16,857 nucleotides of DNA, taken from Saprospiraceae bacterium. Lineage in GTDB: Bacteria; Bacteroidota; Bacteroidia; Chitinophagales; Saprospiraceae. Positions 6,757 through 14,696 of this stretch are shown here, piece by piece (position 1 is the first letter of the stretch; every line of letters starts with the position of its first letter). The notes below the pieces were generated by a model. The model had not been told where the DNA came from. It saw nothing but the letters and a program-made list of their open reading frames with translations, and did not search any database. The DNA is taken from positions 1 to 16,857 of the forward strand of contig JABWAJ010000050.1 of NCBI GenBank assembly GCA_013361075.1, given 5' to 3'. The translations under genes and the position numbers were made by a program.

Positions 6757-7755
6757 TTATGGAATTATCAGCTTAAGAAAATACAATTTTTGCAGCTTAT
6801 AGTTGATGATGGTACGCCTAGGGCGCAAAAATTCAAACCCCAGTACCCCGTCAATTTTTGTTCCAAAAATGGTTTTTAGCTGGTCTGTGCTGGTCAGCAG
6901 GGTATTCATAGGGTTGTTGCGTTGTTTTCCGCACACCACTTCGGCCAGTGTTCCGGCCAAAACTTCCAGGGTTTGCTGCCCGGCCCCGCTTAGGTTGACC
7001 CTTTTCAGTACTTTGAATTGTTTCAGCACTTTTTTGCTTACGTTACGGTCAAGCAGATTGATCTCCGCGCCCGTGTCGAGGTTAAAATTGAGTATTTTTC
7101 CTTCCACAGAGCCCTGCACTACGATGCCGTGTTTGGCCAGCACAAAATCGAGGCTGTCGAATAGTGCATCCGGAAATGCTTTTGGATCGAGCCGTTTGCC
7201 GCGTTCATCCAATTTGCTCAGTACAATCTGCCTCAACGGATAATCGAGTAAAACCTCGTATTCCTTGAACACATCATAACCAATGATGCCTACAACCTGC
7301 ACGTTCCGTTTTGCTTCAATATGAGACAGATCAAGGACATGGGCGGTCACATTCGGTAAATATAGATTTTCCCACCTCAGGGTATCAATTTCTTTAGAAA
7401 AAACAGAATGGCTCCCGCCGGTAACGCCGTATTGTGAAATTCCCTCCAACCTGCTGTCTCCGGTGAAGTATCGCTCGTTCAGCAACAACCTTTCAGCACC
7501 GGTATCGAAGAAAAATATCCCTTCGATGGTGTCAATCCGGGCGGTAACAGCGGCCAGGCGCCCCACCCAGGTAAAGGGAATCCGGATGGTATAGGGGCTG
7601 CTATATACCGCTTGCGGGAAACTGAGGCTGCCTGCAAACAACAAGGGCGGGGGGTCGGGCGTATCTTTACATGGCGAAGCAAGGACTGTACCTGCACAAA
7701 AAAGGCAAGAGAGTACCGCCCACAGCCCTGCACGCTTAGTCGGGTATTTTTTCAT
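6757..7755 (-). CDS. Secreted two-lobed aspartyl protease (retropepsin-like, two DTGA motifs)
   Basis: A 332-residue protein with an N-terminal signal sequence (residues 1-~27, KKYPTKRAG then a hydrophobic stretch containing two Cys). The body holds two retropepsin-like halves. Half 1 has FFFDTGAERLLL (81-92) and closes with VVGIIGYDVFKEYEVLLDYP (154-173). Half 2 has FNLDTGAEINLL (224-235) and closes with IDGVLGFEFLRPRRTIINY (301-319). The paired pattern DTGA then hydrophobic-hydrophobic-Gly is the hallmark of gag-like aspartyl proteases; each half supplies one catalytic Asp (85 is not it: the Asp residues are 84 and 227). A single chain could therefore form a complete pepsin-like active site without dimerising. 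Substrate is unknown. It is the first gene of a two-gene transcript with the triple-CBM protein. A lipobox around Cys17 or Cys20 is possible but poor. Confidence 0.85.
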   Translation of the reverse strand: MKKYPTKRAGLWAVLSCLFCAGTVLASPCKDTPDPPPLLFAGSLSFPQAVYSSPYTIRIPFTWVGRLAAVTARIDTIEGIFFFDTGAERLLLNERYFTGDSRLEGISQYGVTGGSHSVFSKEIDTLRWENLYLPNVTAHVLDLSHIEAKRNVQVVGIIGYDVFKEYEVLLDYPLRQIVLSKLDERGKRLDPKAFPDALFDSLDFVLAKHGIVVQGSVEGKILNFNLDTGAEINLLDRNVSKKVLKQFKVLKRVNLSGAGQQTLEVLAGTLAEVVCGKQRNNPMNTLLTSTDQLKTIFGTKIDGVLGFEFLRPRRTIINYKLQKLYFLKLIIP

Positions 7756-7854
7756 GTTGTCGGGTAATTCTTAAAACTTAATGCAAGGTGGAATAATTTG
7801 CAGGAATGGGCAAAGCTGTTTCGACGAAAACAGGTTGGGAGACGATCTTATTGG

Positions 7855-9747
7855 TTATTGCCGTGGAAAGGTACAAATAGTATCGTCATTAATTTCCGGC
7901 TGAAAACGAAAGACGGCTTTCGTTTTGTTTTTGTTGTGTTCGCCCAGGACGTAAGCAGATCCATTTTCATATCCCAGGCAAGCTGTGAGCGTATAATTCA
8001 AACTATCTGTTGAGCGGCTGTAAGTTTTCATCCATATCGCATTCAGGTCAATGAGGACCGAGCCGGCTCCTTCATAGTCACAGCCTGAATCGCACCATTT
8101 CCAAAGCCAGGCACGCCAGCTCTTTCCTGCAGGGCCACCAAAGTCTCCGCCCCCACAGGCCCAACCCGCTTTATTGACGGCGTAAAGCGTGCTTTCAAGC
8201 GTGCCAAGTGGTAATGCATGTTTATAGTAGTATTCAGGCAGATAAGAATGGGCACAGCTTTTTGTTTCTTCTTTATTGGCTGGAAGCTTCAAAACAAAAG
8301 CTTTGGAAGGTACTCCTTCCTCCTGCTCCATGATCCCGCCAATGAACTGCCCGGCGTGACAGCATGCCTCTGATTGGTGGGCCAGCACCAGGGTATGATT
8401 CTTTTCATCAGGCTGGTCAGTGCGTGTAAAAAAGCCTTTCATTCTTTCAAACCGGGGCGCTCCAAATTCGTGTAAGGCAACGGGTTCCATATCAGCAGTG
8501 CCCGATGCACCAGTCTGGTCTGCATAATGGACCTTGCTTTTTCCGTTTAGCAGTTGGTTTATCAGAAATCCGACCGGGGTTACAGGATTAGCTACCCGCT
8601 GGTCTGTGGGGGTTAATCCAATGATTTCTCCGCCTGAATTAAGTACGGGTACCAGGCGAAGCACGAAAGCGCGTTGGGGGGAATATTCCCGGAATTTTCG
8701 CCTTGCTGTCTCTATATTGATTCCAACGACGCCCGCCCAATATGCAGGATCGGGATTGGGAAACTTTTGGTAGACCGGTATGGTGATTCCTACAGTAAAT
8801 ACTTTGGCAGGTTTGGTTGCCGCATGAGTTGGTTTATAAATCCGGTATTCGCCTTTGTAACTGTCCCAGAAGTAAGTGCCTGATTGTACAACACTATCCA
8901 TGAATGCCAGGTCTTTAGCAAAAGCAGTCCACACTAAAGGCGCATTTTCATCGGATACATTTTTTTCGTACAAATTGGCAGCCTCCTGCCGGTCACTCAG
9001 GACAACTACCCTGTCGGACCGGCGAACTGCGGCAACAAGGGAAGGGCGGTGAGCTCGTTCCCAGTCATCGCCGGCATCCATGGTCAATACGTTAAACATC
9101 GAAGCCGGCATTGTTCCGGATGCCTTTGATGCCGCTTCTATATCTTTTGTATTGCCGATTAAAACAACCTTTTCATTTTTAGTGCTTTGCCATACACGCC
9201 AGGCTTTCCAGCTCGGCTGAAATGCGGGTATTTTTTGCGGCTTACGCAAATTTACTGGTTCCGGATCAGGCCCGATTATTGAGCTGATTGTACCCGGAAT
9301 CAATGGCGGGTTGTTTTCATGCGCCTGAATGGTCGCCGGCAAAAATTCAAGTGGCACAGAAATTTGTTGAATAAAATAACCGTCTCCGGTAAAAATAGCA
9401 GCCATGCCCACATCATTCCCGCTTTCATCGCTTGCATTGTAGGCTGCATGGCCCTGGCAGGAAATTCTGCCCGGCTTTCCGGCACCTAAAAAATAGCACC
9501 CTTCTACTCCATGTTGGGTGTTAAATTGAATGGCAAATACCTGTTCCCCTTTTCCGTCCCGATAGCTACCCAATAACCAGTTACCACAAGCAGAAAAAGA
9601 GGCTACATTTAACTGATCCGGCTTGATCGTGTATGTCGTCGCTAAAAAGGCGGTAATATCAAATGGGAGATATTGGGCACTTAGCTCCTGAAGAGAAAAA
9701 ATCGCAAAACAGGCGAATTGAAGAAACAAATACTTGAGACGTTTCAT
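7855..9747 (-). CDS. Secreted stand-alone paralogue of the lipase-nuclease N-terminal module
   Basis: A 630-residue exported protein; ATG 9747 is chosen because it gives a clean signal peptide (MKRLKYLFLQ..., cleavage near LSAQ, residue 25) matching the start of the neighbour, although the frame is open to 9816. It aligns over its whole length with residues ~35-635 of the 1587-residue protein upstream. Shared landmarks include SACGNW (52-57), ISCQGH (95-100), NNPPLIPG (145-152), KFREYSPQRAF (351-361), VTPVGF (389-394), FERMKGFF (433-440), YYYKHALPLG (506-515), WCDSGCDYEG (551-560) and LGYENG (591-596). Conserved Cys and Trp suggest a disulphide-stabilised beta-rich fold. It ends where the neighbour's enzymatic part begins and has no T9SS domain or enzyme motif. 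I cannot assign a function; a binding or regulatory partner of the fusion protein is one inference. Confidence 0.85.
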   Translation of the reverse strand: MKRLKYLFLQFACFAIFSLQELSAQYLPFDITAFLATTYTIKPDQLNVASFSACGNWLLGSYRDGKGEQVFAIQFNTQHGVEGCYFLGAGKPGRISCQGHAAYNASDESGNDVGMAAIFTGDGYFIQQISVPLEFLPATIQAHENNPPLIPGTISSIIGPDPEPVNLRKPQKIPAFQPSWKAWRVWQSTKNEKVVLIGNTKDIEAASKASGTMPASMFNVLTMDAGDDWERAHRPSLVAAVRRSDRVVVLSDRQEAANLYEKNVSDENAPLVWTAFAKDLAFMDSVVQSGTYFWDSYKGEYRIYKPTHAATKPAKVFTVGITIPVYQKFPNPDPAYWAGVVGINIETARRKFREYSPQRAFVLRLVPVLNSGGEIIGLTPTDQRVANPVTPVGFLINQLLNGKSKVHYADQTGASGTADMEPVALHEFGAPRFERMKGFFTRTDQPDEKNHTLVLAHQSEACCHAGQFIGGIMEQEEGVPSKAFVLKLPANKEETKSCAHSYLPEYYYKHALPLGTLESTLYAVNKAGWACGGGDFGGPAGKSWRAWLWKWCDSGCDYEGAGSVLIDLNAIWMKTYSRSTDSLNYTLTACLGYENGSAYVLGEHNKNKTKAVFRFQPEINDDTICTFPRQ

Positions 9748-9786
9748 AGGCGCTGAATCAAAAAGCCGGTAAAGGATAACATTAGT

Positions 9787-9818
9787 GTGTGTTTGGGACA
9801 TTAATGCCCCAAACACAC
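9787..9818. repeat. 32-bp near-perfect palindrome between the two paralogous genes
   Basis: Arms GTGTGTTTGGG (9787-9797) and CCCAAACACAC (9808-9818) are perfectly complementary, flank one A/C mismatch, and enclose the self-complementary centre CATTAATG (9799-9806). It lies in the 98-bp gap, downstream of the 1587-residue gene and upstream of its paralogue. No T-run follows on the - strand, so it is not a classical terminator. It could be an operator or an RNA-stability hairpin that changes expression between the two genes. Confidence 0.7.
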
Positions 9819-9845
9819 GAATTTATTTTACCAAATGAACTGGAA

Positions 9846-12800
9846 TTATGGCACAAATAACAAGCGGATTGTCTGTAATAATTGGTTGGTATGGATTTCA
9901 ACCGTATAAATCCCAGCGTTTTCCAACCAAAGGTCAAGTGTCATTCGCCTTGTGAGGCCATCCGGAGGAATCTGCGTCTCGTAATGCACCCGCCCCAGCA
10001 CATCCTTTACCGAAATGTTTACCCCTGCCTGCCAGTTCTCCGGATTCTGCATAAAACTTCTGTTGAACTCCAAGGTAACTATTCCGTCGCCGGTAGGGTT
10101 GGGGTAGAGTTTGTTGATGAGTGCAGCCGAGCTGGTATAATCGCCAGCGACTAAAGCGGGGTTGGTGTCGGGCGAATTAATCGCAATGGTAGTTAGTGGC
10201 GGCGGCGGGGGATTACTGCCTCCAAACTGATAATTTTTCATCCAGTCAATAAAAGCAGCAGAGATTGGCTCACCCGTAGCGGTAGTGATGCCTCTGAAAA
10301 AATCGTAAACGAGGTCGCTGTTTTCAGGGGTCATCGCATTCAGCCGCGTCTCCAACTCTTCTACAGTAATGAGATATTGCCGCCATCTTTGCTCACCTGT
10401 TTGCCCGTTATACAATTGTTGAACCGGGTGGTTATCTATCCATATGGCCAGTATTTCTGCATCTGCAAGCCGGGCGATATCGTCCCCATCCATATCCGGT
10501 AAGATAACAGCAACCTTCCAGAAAGCAGATGGCACTTTGACATTAGCCAGCCCTCCCATTTCGGTGGGAACTTCAATGAAATTATAATCAACAGGGTTGT
10601 AACGAAGTTCCGTTCTCCCACCTATGCCACTAATACCGGTATAATTATAAACTTCCGAGCCCTGGTCTTTTACCTTTTTATAAATATAATTTTCAAGTTT
10701 TGACCAAAGAAGGCGGTTAAAGGATGGATTTTGTGGGGCCATATTTGACATATAATAGGTAAGCCTCATGCGATCAAGTGAAACATTCGCATAACTGGAA
10801 GGCATAAAGTGCCCCCGGTCAAACTCATATATCAAACAGTTGGAGGCGCTGTATTTATTGAAACTATTTCTTTTGGGGCTCGATGTGAATGGCAGAATCC
10901 TGTCAAAACCGTCAGGTAAAGTAGGATCAACAGCAAATGGATCATTTACCTCTCCTCTTGTAAACGATCCAATATCGCCAGGCCCTGTTCTGAAAGCAAC
11001 CCAGTTTGGAGTTTTGCGATCATTATTAAAACTCATCTTTAGAATTTGATCAATCGCGTGCAGAGAATCCTTAAACATGCCGGCTGTAAAATCCAATGTC
11101 GGCCTTTTAAACAACAAATGATCGGCTTGACTGCTCGGAGGTAGTACATTCAGTGTTTTATTTTTCTCCTCATCTTCGGTTCTTTCAACTAAATCAGAAT
11201 AATCGCGACCAGAAAGCGAATTAAAATCAGGATTATGAATGTTCCTGATTACAAACATTAAATCATCTTCTGTGGTCAGGGTATAGGTACCGCCTACGTG
11301 GATCGCCGCCTGGCCCTGCCTGCTTTTGACTTCCTGGAAACAAGAAGAAGCATTAATCATAATGTCATCTTCCCCTACAAACTTAACACGGGGTTCTGTG
11401 TCATGGGAGTAATCGTACTGGCCCGACAGAACTTCTTCAAAGGATTGGGTATATACCCGTATTGGTTGAGACTCGTCAATAGAATTAAAATAGATGTTCA
11501 CTGCAGCCCGATGCTGTTCATTGATGGAAGTGAAGATGGAGCCCAGGTCAGTAAAATCAATTACAGAGGTATATCGCGGCGCAAGTTCGATAAAGACCAT
11601 GCTATCTCTCATTGCATTTACTGCTGAACTTTCCTCTAAAGTTTCAACCAACTCCTCTGTAAAAGTAGCCAAAACATCGGCCCAACATGCAGGATTCTGA
11701 GCGCACCCCGCGGCTTGCAAGAGTATAGGAATCTGTTCTCCAAAATTTTGCGCAATCAAAGTTGTCTCTTGCAATTTTGTGGAAGTATACCATTCCAGGG
11801 CAAGGTTAGGGTTAGCAATACTATGTACGGCTGTGCTTAAACTCAGCGATCGTTCCGAAGACCACCAGGGATCCAGCAGAGCAATCCGCTGCGGGCGAAT
11901 AGAATCGGGAAGGATTTCAGAACCGGTCAGAATGACCTGAGCACCCAGGGAATGGCCAGCCATCCGTACTTCCAAATCCGGATTGAGTACTGATTTAAGA
12001 TAGGTGCAAGCCTCGGCGAACAGTTGATTTACGCCTTTGAATTCTACTGCGTTGGTGGTGATGGTGCCATTTTCTCTTCTCCAGCGCAGGGAGGCTTCGC
12101 CTTCAAAATAAATGGTTTTTTCAGCATCCAATACGGACACTACGTTCCAGTTTTCAATTCCAATGACCCTAACATCAGAATATTGATTCCAGTAGAAAGC
12201 ACCTACATTCCAGCCTTCAGCAATCCACTTTGCGCTCAGGGGGGTACCGTCTTCTGTGGTCAGGTTTTCCCGTTTGTGGTTTTTTACGGAATTGTCGTTG
12301 AGCCCATGCACGTAAATAACGGTTGGTTTGGATGGGTCGAAATTGGGGTTCCCATTGGTATCATTCGGGCTTAGTTTATGACCTTTTCCCGTTGCATCCA
12401 GAAAATAAATGCCGTAATCTAAAACCTCAAGTTTGATTTCCTTGCAAATGAACAATTCTCCTTCTGCATTGCGAAACCCGGCAGAAATGACTACGGCACC
12501 CCATTCATCCCGGCCGTTGAGGTTAAAATAGTATTGAGCCGGATTGGTGATTTCATTCCGGATACCCGTTTTTTTATCCGTTACAAACCAGCGTAAATCC
12601 GCAGGCGGGGCATTTTGTAAAAAAGTCGTATTGAAATTGATGGGATTTTTTGAGTTCCATTCTTTAGGGCGATTTTGTTTAACCTCAAAATCATCAGACC
12701 TTGACAGGCAGGGACAAAGTTCTGATCCGAGGGGAATGACCGGGCTGTACCGGAAATACCGATCCTTTCCGGTTGCGTTGTGCGTTCCTTTTACGACAGC

Positions 12801-14609
12801 AATTCCATTGTCATAGCCGTAAGCAGAAGTAATGGTATAATTGTAGTCGTCGTTGGTAATGTCGTATGTTCTTTTCCATAAGTCGCTCAAATTGAACAAC
12901 CGCGAACCGCCGTCTTGAAAATCGCACCCCAGTGTGCACCAGTTCCAGATCCAGCCCCGCGCCCTGCCATCGGTGGAGCCTTGTAAAAAACCAACTCCGC
13001 TGGCCCAGCCATCTGCATTCATGGAGCGAAGAATACCGGAACGCAGTTCGAGAGGCAGGGCATACCGATAGTACAAATTGGGTTCGTATTCATCATCGCA
13101 GGTAACATTGACATTGGCGTCAACGAATTTCATCACAAAAGGCCTTAACCCGTCATTGGGGGTGACTTCTACGTTCCCGGCAAAAAAGCCCGGCGGCGAA
13201 CTTACCGGAAAAACCTGATACGCATTGATGGTTGTGCCGCTTTCGGCTGAGATGTCATCCCCGGCAGCATAAAACCCTTTCAACCGGTCGAAACGCCCTA
13301 TTCCCTCCATGTTGGAAGAACCAATGGCGGTTGTTCCATCAGTTTGAACGGCTTCGCTGATTCCGTTAAGGATAAAAGTAAGGGGGAACCCTACCGGAAT
13401 GACATGCCGGGGTTCGGGGGTATTTGCTTCGGTTGGCACCAGATCCAGTATCTGGTTGTTGTTGTCAACGACAGGTTTAAAATTCATCATAAAAGCACGC
13501 GAGGGCGAATATTCTCTGAAATTTGGTTGTATGATATTGAGGTTAATGCCGTAAGTTTCCAGAAAGGGACTCGTAAGATCCGGGGTTGTCTGATACAGCG
13601 GCACATTGATGGTTATGGTAAAAAAACCGGCGGCGGGATTGGAAGCCTGGGTGTTTGGGATGTATTTGCCTTCAGATGCTACCCATAAATAACTGCCACT
13701 GGTAGCTACACTGTCCATGAACCTTAATTCTCTTCCAAAAAAAGTACGCAGTTCAGTATACTGCATGGCTATGGAGTCGAAGATAAAGACATTGCTGCTG
13801 TCTTCCGGATTGCTTAGTACCGTCACTTCATCCCCCCGGCTGACTGCTGCTTCAAGCCACGGAATGTTATAGTTCACCCAGAAATACTCCGGCTCTATCA
13901 TGGTATCCGTTATGTTCAGCAAATTAAAATCACCGGGCCGGGGGCCAAAATCAGGTGCGGTATTCGGTTGCCCCAATTCCTCCAGAATATCCCGCGTATC
14001 AAGGACGAATCGGCCGATCATGGTCGTTGTTTCATTAGTATAAGCCTTCAATTCCCTGTACGACTTCCAGCTCGGGCGGCGCTCGAGCGTACGTACCACT
14101 ACTCTTGGATCAGGGAAAGCCGGCCCTACCACACTGGTAACCAGCCCAGGTATCAGCAATGGGTTGTCGGGGTGATCCCGCACTTCCTGAGGCAACGCGC
14201 CCAGCGGCACATTGATGAATTTTGAAAAATAACTGCCCCCGGCATAAAGCGCCACCCGGCCTATCCCGTCAGAGCTGATGATGGCGACATGCCCCTCACA
14301 ACTTATGTTTTTTACGAATCCGGGGCCAAGATCATAAAAAGCAGTCGCCTCATTAGCGGCGTTAAAGGAAACGGCAAAAGCATGGTTGGTTGGCCCTGAC
14401 CCGTAAGAAGCGGCCATCCATCTGCCACAGGTCTGAATGGAGAGGCCGTTTATGTCGTCGATGGGGACTCCCTGTTCAGCCAGATAAGTAGATATGTTGT
14501 ATGGTTCAGGCGGATTCTGAGCTTGTACCCCCTGCGCAAAAAGCATCCAGAAAATAGCATTTAGAATGCCATATCGAACAATTGTATGTATGAAGCGCTT
14601 CATAATCAA
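9846..14609 (-). CDS. T9SS-exported fusion: uncharacterised module + lipase-like hydrolase + DNA/RNA non-specific endonuclease
   Basis: A 1587-residue multidomain exoprotein. Residues 1-31: signal peptide (MIMKRF..., end GVQAQ; ATG 14603 is an equally good start). Residues ~35-635: module shared with the downstream paralogue (QTCGRW 59-64, ISCEGH 102-107, NWCTLGCDF 556-564). Residues ~757-1045: pancreatic-lipase-like alpha/beta-hydrolase with KPTVIYVHGLND (761-772), nucleophile Ser887 in AGHSLGAQ, likely acid Asp913 in ALLDPWW and likely His1033 in EQHRAAVNIYFNSI. Residues ~1200-1395: NUC1-type endonuclease with DRGH (1264-1267, catalytic His1267), SNMAPQ (1288-1293), Asn1298 (metal ligand position) and Glu1306. 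A PPPPP linker (1467-1471) precedes a type A T9SS sorting domain (LYPNPTGDG, GIYTVEI; ~1495-1587). All catalytic residues seem intact. Lipid and nucleic-acid hydrolysis outside the cell is expected; the biological target is inference. Confidence 0.92.
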   Translation of the reverse strand: MIMKRFIHTIVRYGILNAIFWMLFAQGVQAQNPPEPYNISTYLAEQGVPIDDINGLSIQTCGRWMAASYGSGPTNHAFAVSFNAANEATAFYDLGPGFVKNISCEGHVAIISSDGIGRVALYAGGSYFSKFINVPLGALPQEVRDHPDNPLLIPGLVTSVVGPAFPDPRVVVRTLERRPSWKSYRELKAYTNETTTMIGRFVLDTRDILEELGQPNTAPDFGPRPGDFNLLNITDTMIEPEYFWVNYNIPWLEAAVSRGDEVTVLSNPEDSSNVFIFDSIAMQYTELRTFFGRELRFMDSVATSGSYLWVASEGKYIPNTQASNPAAGFFTITINVPLYQTTPDLTSPFLETYGINLNIIQPNFREYSPSRAFMMNFKPVVDNNNQILDLVPTEANTPEPRHVIPVGFPLTFILNGISEAVQTDGTTAIGSSNMEGIGRFDRLKGFYAAGDDISAESGTTINAYQVFPVSSPPGFFAGNVEVTPNDGLRPFVMKFVDANVNVTCDDEYEPNLYYRYALPLELRSGILRSMNADGWASGVGFLQGSTDGRARGWIWNWCTLGCDFQDGGSRLFNLSDLWKRTYDITNDDYNYTITSAYGYDNGIAVVKGTHNATGKDRYFRYSPVIPLGSELCPCLSRSDDFEVKQNRPKEWNSKNPINFNTTFLQNAPPADLRWFVTDKKTGIRNEITNPAQYYFNLNGRDEWGAVVISAGFRNAEGELFICKEIKLEVLDYGIYFLDATGKGHKLSPNDTNGNPNFDPSKPTVIYVHGLNDNSVKNHKRENLTTEDGTPLSAKWIAEGWNVGAFYWNQYSDVRVIGIENWNVVSVLDAEKTIYFEGEASLRWRRENGTITTNAVEFKGVNQLFAEACTYLKSVLNPDLEVRMAGHSLGAQVILTGSEILPDSIRPQRIALLDPWWSSERSLSLSTAVHSIANPNLALEWYTSTKLQETTLIAQNFGEQIPILLQAAGCAQNPACWADVLATFTEELVETLEESSAVNAMRDSMVFIELAPRYTSVIDFTDLGSIFTSINEQHRAAVNIYFNSIDESQPIRVYTQSFEEVLSGQYDYSHDTEPRVKFVGEDDIMINASSCFQEVKSRQGQAAIHVGGTYTLTTEDDLMFVIRNIHNPDFNSLSGRDYSDLVERTEDEEKNKTLNVLPPSSQADHLLFKRPTLDFTAGMFKDSLHAIDQILKMSFNNDRKTPNWVAFRTGPGDIGSFTRGEVNDPFAVDPTLPDGFDRILPFTSSPKRNSFNKYSASNCLIYEFDRGHFMPSSYANVSLDRMRLTYYMSNMAPQNPSFNRLLWSKLENYIYKKVKDQGSEVYNYTGISGIGGRTELRYNPVDYNFIEVPTEMGGLANVKVPSAFWKVAVILPDMDGDDIARLADAEILAIWIDNHPVQQLYNGQTGEQRWRQYLITVEELETRLNAMTPENSDLVYDFFRGITTATGEPISAAFIDWMKNYQFGGSNPPPPPLTTIAINSPDTNPALVAGDYTSSAALINKLYPNPTGDGIVTLEFNRSFMQNPENWQAGVNISVKDVLGRVHYETQIPPDGLTRRMTLDLWLENAGIYTVEIHTNQLLQTIRLLFVP

Positions 14610-14643
14610 TTTTTTATTCCATTAAAACAATCGTTGTTTAAAC

Positions 14644-14685
14644 CCGGAAGCCTGATGAAGGAGCATGTTCCAGCCAGGCTTCCGG
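14644..14685. terminator. 11-bp perfect inverted repeat after the adhesin gene, probable terminator
   Basis: Arms CCGGAAGCCTG (14644-14654) and CAGGCTTCCGG (14675-14685) enclose a 20-base loop that itself contains a near-palindrome (GGAGCATGTTCC). It begins 11 bases past the adhesin stop codon in the - direction. On the - strand it is followed by GTTTAAAC, a weak T-tract. It probably ends or attenuates adhesin transcription before the lipase-nuclease gene; an mRNA 3'-end stabiliser is the alternative. Confidence 0.6.
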
Positions 14686-14696
14686 TATTGCCAACT

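Noticed and set aside
7855..9747. Pseudogene or truncated remnant of the fusion gene
   Set aside because: The frame is intact, the signal peptide is good, and conservation with the paralogue extends to the last module motif; only the fused enzymes are absent.
9748..9816. Upstream 23-residue extension of the 630-residue protein
   Set aside because: It places residues before a clean signal peptide, overlaps the palindrome, and is not matched in the paralogue, which starts with MKRF.
11298..11627. + strand frames inside the lipase-nuclease gene
   Set aside because: They are shadow frames antisense to clearly conserved hydrolase sequence.
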